Below the pieces are notes generated by a model. It was not told the DNA's origin. It saw nothing but the letters and a program-made list of their open reading frames with translations, and did not search any database. The position numbers and the translations under genes were made by a program. From Thiocapsa bogorovii (GTDB taxonomy: Bacteria; Pseudomonadota; Gammaproteobacteria; Chromatiales; Chromatiaceae), in the NCBI RefSeq assembly GCF_021228795.1, contig NZ_CP089309.1:5205501-5269500 (forward strand): 64,000 nt of DNA, in the 5' to 3' direction. Shown here one piece after another: positions 44,127 through 52,102 of the stretch. Positions within the stretch are counted from its first letter, which is position 1, and every line of letters starts with the position of its first letter.

Positions 44127-45056
44127 ATGACCGGAGAGACCACGACTACAACCAAGAGAAGCGCCGGTCGAAAGGGGCGGGGGATTCCTCTCGGCGAGGC
44201 GGTCGATGCACCGCGTTCGCAGTTCACGAGCGCAAACGGCTGGCGGATCGCCTATTACGCCGACACCTCGGCCAGGGGGCGGCCACTGGTGCTGGTGCAT
44301 AGCGTCAACGCCGCGCCGAGTAGCTTCGAGGTCAAGCCGCTGTTCGAGCACTACCGCTCCAAACGTCCCGTCTACAGCCTGGATCTACCTGGATTCGGCC
44401 ACTCGGAGCGTCGCCCGGCGGGCTATACGCCAAAGCTCTTCGCAGACGTCCTCGCCCGGTTCCTGGAGCAGGTCGTCGGGCAGCCCGCGGACATGGTTGC
44501 GCTGTCGCTCAGCGGGGAGTTCGCGGCACGTGCGATCGGCAACAAGCCCGGGACGGTCGCCTCCCTGGCGCTCATCGCACCGACCGGATTCAGTCAACGC
44601 GTCCCGCCGGGGCCTGGTTTCGGTCGGATCGTCCATCCGATCCTCAAGACTCCCGGACTGAGTCAACTCCTCTTCGATCTCGTCGCATCCAAGCGCAGCA
44701 TCCGGTACTACCTCGGACAGTCCTTCGTCGGCGAGCCGCCACAAGAGATCCTCGACTACGCCTACGCCACATCACATCAGCCGGGAGCGCGACACGCCCC
44801 ACTGGTCTTCCTCTCAATGCAACTCTTTACGCCGGAAGCGGGCGACCGACTCTACGCTAAGCTCACGGACCTGCCCGTGCTGGCGATCGCCGATCGCGAC
44901 CCCTACGTCGATTTCGAGCGACTTGACGACTTCATCGCCCGTCACCCGAATTGGTCACGCCAGCGTTTGGCGCCGAACATGGGCCTGCCGCACTGGGAGC
45001 GGTTGTCGGAGACCCTTGCGGCTTTGGATGCCTTTTGGCCGAAATCGGGCGGTTAA
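44127..45056 (+). CDS. Alpha/beta hydrolase
   Basis: The 309-residue protein begins MTGETTTTTKRSAGRKGRGI, a basic, disordered N-terminus before the hydrolase fold (GRPLVLVHSVNAAPSSFEVK; SLDLPGFGHSERRPAG). The nucleophile region is MVALSLSGEFAARA, where the usual GxSxG is altered; the acid is in AIADRDPYVD and the His in GLPHWERLSE. The substrate is unknown. A longer frame starts at TTG 72 nt upstream, but GGAAG sits before the ATG. The stop TAA is part of repeat locus 8. Confidence 0.78.
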   Translation: MTGETTTTTKRSAGRKGRGIPLGEAVDAPRSQFTSANGWRIAYYADTSARGRPLVLVHSVNAAPSSFEVKPLFEHYRSKRPVYSLDLPGFGHSERRPAGYTPKLFADVLARFLEQVVGQPADMVALSLSGEFAARAIGNKPGTVASLALIAPTGFSQRVPPGPGFGRIVHPILKTPGLSQLLFDLVASKRSIRYYLGQSFVGEPPQEILDYAYATSHQPGARHAPLVFLSMQLFTPEAGDRLYAKLTDLPVLAIADRDPYVDFERLDDFIARHPNWSRQRLAPNMGLPHWERLSETLAALDAFWPKSGG

Positions 45057-45135
45057 ACCGCGTGCAGAGTGAGCGGCTCCCTCTTGATTGAGTCCAAATC
45101 GGTTCACTCCGACTCTCGACGTCCACGCGGTTTGA
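45054..45135 (+). repeat. Palindromic element, locus 8 (single, A-like)
   Basis: One module with ends TAAACCGCGTGCAGAGTGAG and CCACGCGGTTTGA. The start resembles module A (CAGAG.GAG..GCTC) but the rest has diverged. Its TAA is the stop of the alpha/beta hydrolase gene. It lies in the convergent gap before pilY1. Confidence 0.72.
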
Positions 45136-45175
45136 AACGCCCGATCATCAGTCACGTTTAAAAGTGTAGACGTCC

Positions 45176-48100
45176 TCAACGATCCGTACCGCTGCTCCAA
45201 AAGACGCGGCCGCGTTTGTTCGCGATGGCCGGCCTGATTTCTTGCGGGCTGATCGGCGTGCCGGTCGAGCCGTCGCGAGGCGGTGCGCCGATGACAACGG
45301 TGGTGGGCTTGCCATCCACCGGCACGGTCGCGAGCACGGGCGCGGGTGGCAAACCGCCGCCGGCAAGATCGCTGGATCTCCGTCCGCCGCAGGTCTCGGC
45401 AACACCGATCGCACCCGAGCCGTTGAACAGGTTCACCCAATAGCCCGAAGCGATCCCGATCGGTCGTGAGCAGATCCCGACCCCAGATCCGCCGGGACGG
45501 GAGGTACTGAAGGTCGCCATGCCGGCGACGATAAGCGCGTTGGTCACGGTCTGCTCGCCGCGATTCTGCAGATCCATGAACCAGCCCCGATGCTGCGACT
45601 CGGGCGTCAGGATTTCGTCCGCGCATGTCGTGTTGGTGCTGTAGTCGAGCAGCATTGTGGTGTCGTCGAGATCGATCGGATGGGTTTCTGCCGTCGTCGG
45701 ATCTTCGTGCGGCCTGTCGAGGAAGACATAGAAGCGATCCTGGATGCTGGAGGTATAAGGATAGTTCGTCTCCAGCGGCCGTTCCCGATTGCCGGAGCCG
45801 AGCGCGAGGTAGACGTAGCCCTTGTAGGGCATGACCGCCGGTCCGTAGAGGAACTTACGCCCGCCACCCTGAGTTGTTGCGATCTTGAGCATCGACCAGG
45901 ATTCGGGCGAGAGCGGTGCGTCGTCGTTGGCCGAATCGATAAAGCTGATGCGGTAGAGATTTCCTCCGGTATCAGTGGCATAGGCCAGGTCCATCGTGCC
46001 GTCATAATCCAGATCCACTAGGCTGACGTCTGCAGTGACGGGGCGATCCGTCGCGAAGGTTCGGATGATCGCGCCGGTTGCCGCGCTAAGAACGTAGATC
46101 GTCCGGCCCTTGCTGCTCCCGCAGCTTGGTGTGGCCGAGTCCGTGTCCTCGCAGGCGTCATAGCCTCCGCCCATCACCAGCACCGGATCCGCACCGCTCA
46201 AATAGCCCGCGACATAGCCGGCGTTCGGAATGGACCAGGTCTGGCCGATGTCGGTAAACCCGCTCGAACAACTCGTATCGTTCGTCAGGTTCGGGCATCC
46301 GACGTACCACTTGAGCGTGGGATTGTCCGGCGACGTGACATCTAAGGCATAGACCAGACGTCCGCCTCGCCGCATTGTCGGAAAGATCCACACCGCAGAG
46401 GCTTGATTGTCCAAGCCATAGCGCACGACCTGACCGATCGAGCCATCAAAGAAATAGTCCTTCGGAAGCGGATTCGCGGCCTGATCCTGATTCGGGTAGG
46501 CCACCAGTGGCTCATTGGCACGAAGTCGCGTCAATTTATCGAAATGCTCCGGCGCGATAAACGACCACCGCTCGGCACCGTTGGTCGCATTGACCGCTCG
46601 TAGAGTTCCGTCATTCGCGCCATAGAAGACGGTTACGCCATGGTAAGAGCCATAATTCACCGGCAAAGGGCGCGAGTGTACGATGTCGCCGTGGATGGTG
46701 GGTCGCGGATCAGTCAGGGTATTGTCCTTAATGATGTGGTCAATATCCATGCCGCGCGTGTAGTCCACGAGCTCGGAGTCTAAACTGGTATTCGACGTAT
46801 TGAATGCAACCAGTGCATTGCCAGATCGTGTATAAACATGGCGATTCGCGATCGTTGAACGGCGCAAGACCTGACCGGCGCCGCCCTTCTCGACGAAAGG
46901 TCCGTCCGGCTTGTCCGAGTAGGGTTCGGCCGTGCCCAGGCACTGACTCATGGGTTCAGGAACAATACCCAATAAGGCCCAGTAATCCTCCGAGTCCGTC
47001 GTCCAATAACTCGCTGCGCACTCGGCAACGAAACCACTCAGGTTGTTGACGGCTCGTCTGCCTTCGGCATCGGCAAGGTCAATCCGGTCGTCGAAATGAG
47101 CCAATTGATAGCGCTTTAGGTTGCCGAACCAGCGCGGACGCGCGAGTGGCTCAGGGCGAAACATCCCGATGAAGACCTGATTCTCGTTTTGCGCACGGTT
47201 GGTCGCGCTGATCGGCAATGATGCGGACGCGAAAGTCGAATTCACTGAGATGATCTCTGAGATGATAGTCCCGATCGCATCCTCAAGCGCCTCCTGACTC
47301 TTTGCCATAAAATAGCCACCACCGCCGACTTTCGCCGTGCTTAAGAGGAGGCCGGTATGCTCCTTGCTTTGCTGGGCGTTGAAGACATCGATCGTATATG
47401 TGATCACGCGCCCCCGCGGATCATCCGTGGTGGCGCCCGGAATCGGCACGCCATGCACGAACATAAACTTGGCCCAATCGTCAAGATTCCAGGCCGCCCC
47501 AATCCGGCTGTCGAAATCGCCGGTTGGAATAGCCGTATCCGTGGTGATTTTTCCTATTAAATCATAATTATCTTCGTTGCTCTTGCTGCATGTATGAGGC
47601 GTCTTAACGTTAGAGCCGCATAGACACTGGGAATAACCAGCTTCCCGGCAGGCGCCGCCTTCAGTATTTTCGGCTGCCGTGCAATCGGTCTGTTTCTTGT
47701 AACAGGTGTCAGTGTATCCTAGGGCGACGTTTTCACCGCGGCTGTCGATTATGAATTCAGGAATCGGAATGGGTCCGGTGCCGCTGGGCGCCAGTCCATC
47801 CGGGGTGCCGCCCGCGGCGGTCACGAGCGATCCAAGCGCGCTTGAATTTTCAAGATCGTCGTTTGTTACACCGGTTTGAACCGCGTTGGCGATAAAGATC
47901 ACATAGGTGTCGGCGCAAAGATTATCACTGGTCAATGGCGACGCGAATCTTGAGTAATTCGTCTGGTAGCCCGCGGAGTCTGCTAGACTTGGTGTTCCAG
48001 CACCATTATTGACTGCGTTTCCTCCGATGAGATACTGGTAGACATCCTGCATCAGATAGCCATATTTCGGTTGCGCCGGACGCTTTTCAGCAGGTTCGTT

Positions 48101-48499
48101 AATATTGTTGTAGATCCGATCAAACTTTGCGTTCAGGACGGCCTGATTCGTTGCGTTTAATGGCTTGATGGCATGTCGGACATAACCGGCATCGACATTG
48201 GGCTCCTGCGTTGCAAACATCATCACGCCGACGTTCACCTTGTTGGTCAAACCCGTTAGCGCATTTCGGATCGCGCGCACCTCGGCTTGCCCCTGGACCA
48301 CCCCTTTGGGCAGCCAGTGCTGAGCATTACGACTCCAGTTTGCCGAGTTGTCGAGCACGAACAGGATATTCGGCGTCGTCGTTTCCGTGCCTGTTCCGCC
48401 CACGAAGATATCGATGTCCTCCGCCCGGGTCGAGAGACAGATCAGGAGCAGGCCGGCCGTAAGGCCGATCGCTTGATGGCTCCTTACGAATGTGAACAT
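45176..48499 (-). CDS. pilY1: PilY1/PilC-type type IV pilus tip adhesin
   Basis: The 1107-residue protein has a signal peptide (LTAGLLLICLSTRA), a vWA-like N-terminal domain (TTPNILFVLDNSANWSRNAQ; the MIDAS DxSxS is degenerate) and a C-terminal beta-propeller typical of PilY1. The propeller has the calcium-loop motif DLDYDGTMDLAYATD (about residue 825-840). Many Cys residues suggest disulfides. PilY1 promotes pilus extension and adhesion. The start used has AGGAG 8 nt upstream; an ATG six codons earlier was rejected. It is the last gene of the minor pilin operon. Confidence 0.92.
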   Translation of the reverse strand: MFTFVRSHQAIGLTAGLLLICLSTRAEDIDIFVGGTGTETTTPNILFVLDNSANWSRNAQHWLPKGVVQGQAEVRAIRNALTGLTNKVNVGVMMFATQEPNVDAGYVRHAIKPLNATNQAVLNAKFDRIYNNINEPAEKRPAQPKYGYLMQDVYQYLIGGNAVNNGAGTPSLADSAGYQTNYSRFASPLTSDNLCADTYVIFIANAVQTGVTNDDLENSSALGSLVTAAGGTPDGLAPSGTGPIPIPEFIIDSRGENVALGYTDTCYKKQTDCTAAENTEGGACREAGYSQCLCGSNVKTPHTCSKSNEDNYDLIGKITTDTAIPTGDFDSRIGAAWNLDDWAKFMFVHGVPIPGATTDDPRGRVITYTIDVFNAQQSKEHTGLLLSTAKVGGGGYFMAKSQEALEDAIGTIISEIISVNSTFASASLPISATNRAQNENQVFIGMFRPEPLARPRWFGNLKRYQLAHFDDRIDLADAEGRRAVNNLSGFVAECAASYWTTDSEDYWALLGIVPEPMSQCLGTAEPYSDKPDGPFVEKGGAGQVLRRSTIANRHVYTRSGNALVAFNTSNTSLDSELVDYTRGMDIDHIIKDNTLTDPRPTIHGDIVHSRPLPVNYGSYHGVTVFYGANDGTLRAVNATNGAERWSFIAPEHFDKLTRLRANEPLVAYPNQDQAANPLPKDYFFDGSIGQVVRYGLDNQASAVWIFPTMRRGGRLVYALDVTSPDNPTLKWYVGCPNLTNDTSCSSGFTDIGQTWSIPNAGYVAGYLSGADPVLVMGGGYDACEDTDSATPSCGSSKGRTIYVLSAATGAIIRTFATDRPVTADVSLVDLDYDGTMDLAYATDTGGNLYRISFIDSANDDAPLSPESWSMLKIATTQGGGRKFLYGPAVMPYKGYVYLALGSGNRERPLETNYPYTSSIQDRFYVFLDRPHEDPTTAETHPIDLDDTTMLLDYSTNTTCADEILTPESQHRGWFMDLQNRGEQTVTNALIVAGMATFSTSRPGGSGVGICSRPIGIASGYWVNLFNGSGAIGVAETCGGRRSSDLAGGGLPPAPVLATVPVDGKPTTVVIGAPPRDGSTGTPISPQEIRPAIANKRGRVFWSSGTDR

Positions 48500-48520
48500 G
48501 TGAGTTCTCCTGTTCATCTG

Positions 48521-49117
48521 TTACGGGCACTCGGTCGCGACGTCGTTGTTCGACACCCGAACGCTGACGCCCTGTCTCACCCGTGCTTCGGCTTGCGTCA
48601 TGACGTCAACGGCAACGGCCCTGAGATCCCATACCGATGCGGAGCACATCGACTGACCAGTGGCGCCGGCGCCGTCGACCGCGCCTCCTTGTTGAGTGCC
48701 GATGAAGCAGCCTTGATCATTGATGTCGGTCACGTCGAGCTCATCGTTACGTGTCGGTGTCACCAACATGCAACTCGGCTGCGGATCCGTGAGTGACACC
48801 TCGATATCGAGCAGACCGTCTCCGTCGATGTCATGGCACTGGTGATTCTTATGACCTTCACAGAAAAAGACGGCCTTTGGACTATCTGGCGCGAGGCTTT
48901 CGATCAACAGGGCGAGATTCTCGATCGCGACTTCCAAGGTGTCTTCCGCGGCCTTTCTGGTTTGCTCACGACTCTCCAGATTTGCAACCACGACTAGATT
49001 ATTGCTGCCCATCTCGAAGACCGAGATGCCGATCAAGGTGGTTACCAATAGCATAATGAGGGCGATGATGAGCACCGCGCCGCTGTGGCGAGAATTGATG
49101 CCTCGATGGCCGTCCAT
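48521..49117 (-). CDS. pilX: Minor pilin assembly protein PilX
   Basis: The 198-residue protein begins MDGHRGINSRHSGAVLIIAL and has a PilX-type N-terminal helix (MLLVTTLIGISVFEMGSNNL) lacking the G-F-T-L-x-E of ordinary pilins, then an acidic, Cys-containing globular part (FFCEGHKNHQCHDIDGDGLL). PilX is part of the PilVWX-PilY1 priming complex. The ATG overlaps the pilW stop by one base (TGATG). Confidence 0.85.
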   Translation of the reverse strand: MDGHRGINSRHSGAVLIIALIMLLVTTLIGISVFEMGSNNLVVVANLESREQTRKAAEDTLEVAIENLALLIESLAPDSPKAVFFCEGHKNHQCHDIDGDGLLDIEVSLTDPQPSCMLVTPTRNDELDVTDINDQGCFIGTQQGGAVDGAGATGQSMCSASVWDLRAVAVDVMTQAEARVRQGVSVRVSNNDVATECP

Positions 49118-50166
49118 CAGTTGGTCTCCCGAGGACCGGCGATATTGTTCAATCGCACGGTCTTACTGTAGGCTTGGCGCTTGAAGCTGTCCTGGAATGG
49201 GCCAAACTCGCCCTCGCTCCCGAGTCGATAGGTCCGCTCATCCTCATAGCCGTCGGTGGGCAGTACATTGCGTGCAATGAGATGGATTCGAACCGCGACG
49301 ACGTTACGCCAATCATCCCAATGCAGCGTGCCAGCCTGGCTGTACAGATCGGGATCGCCATTCTCATCGGCATCGACGCCGTATTCAATTTGCAGGTGTT
49401 CGATCCCTTCGGCGATTGGTGTGATAATGTAGCCGTCCGCAGCTAATTCAGCGCGCTTCAGAGTGGGGATGCCGTCGTTGGGGCGATTGTTGCGCGCTAC
49501 ATAATAGACGTGATTGAGCAGTCGGTAGATGGGTGCCAAGACGTTCGGGTCGCAGACCCGAGTCATGCCGCCTGCGAAGGCAGCTGTAGAGGTTGCAACG
49601 ATGGGCTGCGCACCTGCGATACAGGCCGGCTGTTGGATGTGCAGGGCACCGTCCTGAAAGGCATCGCACTGGTCCTCGTCAATGTCGCAGGTACTGGCAC
49701 GGCGCACAACGACAACATCGTTGCCCGTGCGGACGTCATCCATTGCACTGCAGCCGTTTGGTCGGTTTGCGATATCGTCCGAACCCTGGATCGGAAATGC
49801 CCGTTCCAGCTTCATACAGACCTCGTTCGGGCAGGTTAGCGGCAAACCGTTGTTAGGTAGATCGAGACACAAAAGTAACCATCCGGAGGTGTTGGGTATT
49901 CCGGCCTCGCCGTAGAAGCCCGTATTGCTCAGATCATCGGCGAGGGTTTGCAGGGCATAGCGAGCATTCTGGATCTGGCCGATGGATTTCTGCAGCTCGT
50001 AACGAGTTCGGCTGTTGTTGGAAAGCACGAGCGCGAGGCCGCCGAGCAGGAAAAGCCCGATGGTCATGGCGATCATCAGCTCAATGATGGTGAAACCGCG
50101 CGCGCGCGCCGGTCGAGGTATCGGCTGTTGCAATGCCGCGACGTGAGGAGAGGTGATGCTGAACAT
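49117..50166 (-). CDS. pilW: Type IV pilus minor pilin PilW
   Basis: The 349-residue protein has the class III prepilin signal ARARGFTIIELMIAMTIGLF and a long globular domain with pairs of Cys residues (WLLLCLDLPNNGLPLTCPNE). It ends with TVRLNNIAGPRETN. PilW belongs to the priming complex with PilV, PilX and PilY1. It follows pilV by 11 nt. The size and order fit PilW rather than FimU. Confidence 0.88.
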   Translation of the reverse strand: MFSITSPHVAALQQPIPRPARARGFTIIELMIAMTIGLFLLGGLALVLSNNSRTRYELQKSIGQIQNARYALQTLADDLSNTGFYGEAGIPNTSGWLLLCLDLPNNGLPLTCPNEVCMKLERAFPIQGSDDIANRPNGCSAMDDVRTGNDVVVVRRASTCDIDEDQCDAFQDGALHIQQPACIAGAQPIVATSTAAFAGGMTRVCDPNVLAPIYRLLNHVYYVARNNRPNDGIPTLKRAELAADGYIITPIAEGIEHLQIEYGVDADENGDPDLYSQAGTLHWDDWRNVVAVRIHLIARNVLPTDGYEDERTYRLGSEGEFGPFQDSFKRQAYSKTVRLNNIAGPRETN

Positions 50167-50177
50167 GTTTAGCCGCC

Positions 50178-50753
50178 TCAGTCCAAGTCCGCGAGTGTGA
50201 CCCGCACCGCGAGAACCCGACGCATGGTGTCGTCAGGGTATTCGCCGCTTCCACAGGTCAAACTCGGGGAGACGGTTTCGGTGAGTCCCTGCCAGGCCAC
50301 GGTGACCAGAAAGGTTTCCGGATCCTCATTGATGCGATCGATACAGCCGCGCGCTCCGAGCATGGCGCCGAGGAAGCGGCCGTCATTGGCTGTTGTGCCC
50401 ACGCCCTTAAGCGCCTGGCTCCATTCGCAGAGATCCCGTGCCGGTAGGTTTGCTTCGTCGCTACAGTCATTGCTTGGATCATTGGCATCGCCGTCTCCAA
50501 CGGTGGTGGTCGTCCCCGTGGTTGCATAGGCGCCGGCCTCGGCCGCGCGCCGCTGGGTCGCGATACGTGCCGCCATGTCCTCGACCAGTACCAGGGCGTG
50601 GGCGCGTTGATATGACTCCATCTGGGTGGCCGTCATCTTAGCCTGGAGTCCAGCCAGGCTCAGCAACCCGAACGCAATGATCACCGCGGTCACAAGGATC
50701 TCGATCAGCGTGAAACCGGATTGCCGACAACCTTGGAGCGGACGGTTGATCAT
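50178..50753 (-). CDS. pilV: Type IV pilus minor pilin PilV
   Basis: The 191-residue protein begins MINRPLQGCRQSGFTLIEIL with a prepilin peptidase site (G-FTLIE) and the PilV-typical helix LVTAVIIAFGLLSLAGLQAK. The globular part has Cys residues at both ends (NDCSDEANLPARDLCEW; LTCGSGEYPDDTMRRVL). The ATG overlaps the fimT stop (TAATG). Confidence 0.88.
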   Translation of the reverse strand: MINRPLQGCRQSGFTLIEILVTAVIIAFGLLSLAGLQAKMTATQMESYQRAHALVLVEDMAARIATQRRAAEAGAYATTGTTTTVGDGDANDPSNDCSDEANLPARDLCEWSQALKGVGTTANDGRFLGAMLGARGCIDRINEDPETFLVTVAWQGLTETVSPSLTCGSGEYPDDTMRRVLAVRVTLADLD

Positions 50754-51271
50754 TACGGGCAACCTGTCCTCATGAGCGTCGGCTGACCGCTGAGATCGAC
50801 CCCGATACAGCGTTTATCCGCCGAGCGACTCGTCTTGGATGCAAACTCGATCCCCGCGATACTGCTGCCACGCAGCCGCCCCGAGGCACGATAGATGATG
50901 CTGTCCGGTCCACCGCTTATCATCACGCCATCCAAAGCATCGCCATGGATCAGGGCATGGTCGTCATCGCTCGGATCATTCGCCACCCAGCCGGATTCCC
51001 AACCGATTTCGGCATCCGTTGGCGACAGGGTGACATCGCGATTGAGTCGGATCGCCTCCGAACGGGTGCGCCACAGGGCCATCTGAAAATCACCGGCCGC
51101 GGCGATGGTGCGTTGCGAGGCGACGAAGTTTGAAAACGAGGGCACCCCGATGCCCGTGAGGATCACCAGAATCGTCACCGCGATCATGAGTTCAAGGAGC
51201 GTGAAGCCAGCGCATTGCCGGGGAGGAGCGCCCGCGATCAGACCACAAAAGGCCGTATGACGTTTGCGCAT
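50753..51271 (-). CDS. fimT: Minor pilin GspH/FimT family
   Basis: The 172-residue protein starts MRKRHTAFCGLIAGAPPRQC and has the pilin signal AGFTLLELMIAVTILVILTG, then a GspH-type region (ALWRTRSEAIRLNRDVTLSP). GspH/FimU/FimT proteins form the pilus tip with PilVWX. The start was chosen for GGAG nine nt upstream; an ATG eight codons earlier is possible. Its stop overlaps pilV. Confidence 0.82.
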   Translation of the reverse strand: MRKRHTAFCGLIAGAPPRQCAGFTLLELMIAVTILVILTGIGVPSFSNFVASQRTIAAAGDFQMALWRTRSEAIRLNRDVTLSPTDAEIGWESGWVANDPSDDDHALIHGDALDGVMISGGPDSIIYRASGRLRGSSIAGIEFASKTSRSADKRCIGVDLSGQPTLMRTGCP

Positions 51272-51298
51272 GTCTGTTTCTCCAAATGCGCTCATACT

Positions 51299-51733
51299 TC
51301 ACCAGGCATCCGCCGGAGTCTTGGCGCCGGCCTGATTGATCGTCAGGACCGCACCGCCGAGATCCGCGACTTGCTGTGTGCCGACTTTCGGCGCCGCAGT
51401 GATCGTGAAGCCCGGTGGACTGACCACGATGGTGAAAGGCTCCGTGATCGTGTAGAACTTGGCGACATGCTCAGGGATCGTCGAATTCAAATCAGCGACC
51501 GACGAGGCATATCTGCGTGCGTCCATTAGAAATTGCTGTTGCCGTTGCGCCAGGTCCATCAAAAATGACTGCGCTTCGGTGCGATTGGCTCTGCGGAAAT
51601 ATTCCTGATAACTCGGATAGGCCACCGCGGCCAGGATGCTGATGATGGCGACCGTGATCATGAGCTCGATCAGGGTGAAGCCGCCCTTGCGACCGGCGAG
51701 CGGGCTTGCGGGTTCTTGGGCTGCTCTGAACAT
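51299..51733 (-). CDS. pilE: Type IV pilin-like protein PilE
   Basis: The 144-residue protein [20 protein letters not shown] continues with [20 protein letters not shown] and [20 protein letters not shown], the PilE minor pilin pattern. It is the first gene of the operon; in Pseudomonas pilE is the last. The frame is open further upstream but without pilin features, so the ATG 53 codons in was used. Confidence 0.85.
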   Translation of the reverse strand: MFRAAQEPASPLAGRKGGFTLIELMITVAIISILAAVAYPSYQEYFRRANRTEAQSFLMDLAQRQQQFLMDARRYASSVADLNSTIPEHVAKFYTITEPFTIVVSPPGFTITAAPKVGTQQVADLGGAVLTINQAGAKTPADAW

Positions 51734-52102
51734 GATAGATGGCTCGGTTCTCGATCCCACGAGCACTGCCGCGGGGTCTCTAATGGTGGAGATCGCCATC
51801 CATGGAGTCTTCGCCGAACAGGGGATCGTCGTGCGGTGACCCCGTGAGATCGACTCCGAACTCAGGGGCGCAGGCTCGCCGGCGGAGCACATAAGCCGAT
51901 GACCGATCCTTGACCTCGCATTGAGTATGGCCGGTCGCGCGGATTGAAGATTTCGGTCAGCTCACAAAACCGACAAAAAATGCCGGAATCTGACCATCGC
52001 GGGTTGACAAGAGGAAAAAAGGGCGGGGCGATTGGCCCGTGGGTCTGTGGGATTTGGCTTTCGAGACCGGCAACAGCGGATCACTGTTGTGGGAAAGCGC
52101 GG
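51734..52102. other. Gap between pilE and the RND pump gene
   Basis: No gene is supported in these 369 bp. The part next to pilE should hold the promoter of the minor pilin operon. A poor terminator candidate for the RND operon lies at 52015-52039. No repeat of the TAAACCGCG family occurs here. Confidence 0.6.
52015..52039 (-). terminator. Weak intrinsic terminator candidate after the RND gene
   Basis: Read on the minus strand, GGGCCAATCGCCC is followed after a few bases by a run of six T. The stem is only 4 bp, so the call is weak; it lies 64 nt beyond the RND stop codon. Confidence 0.3.
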
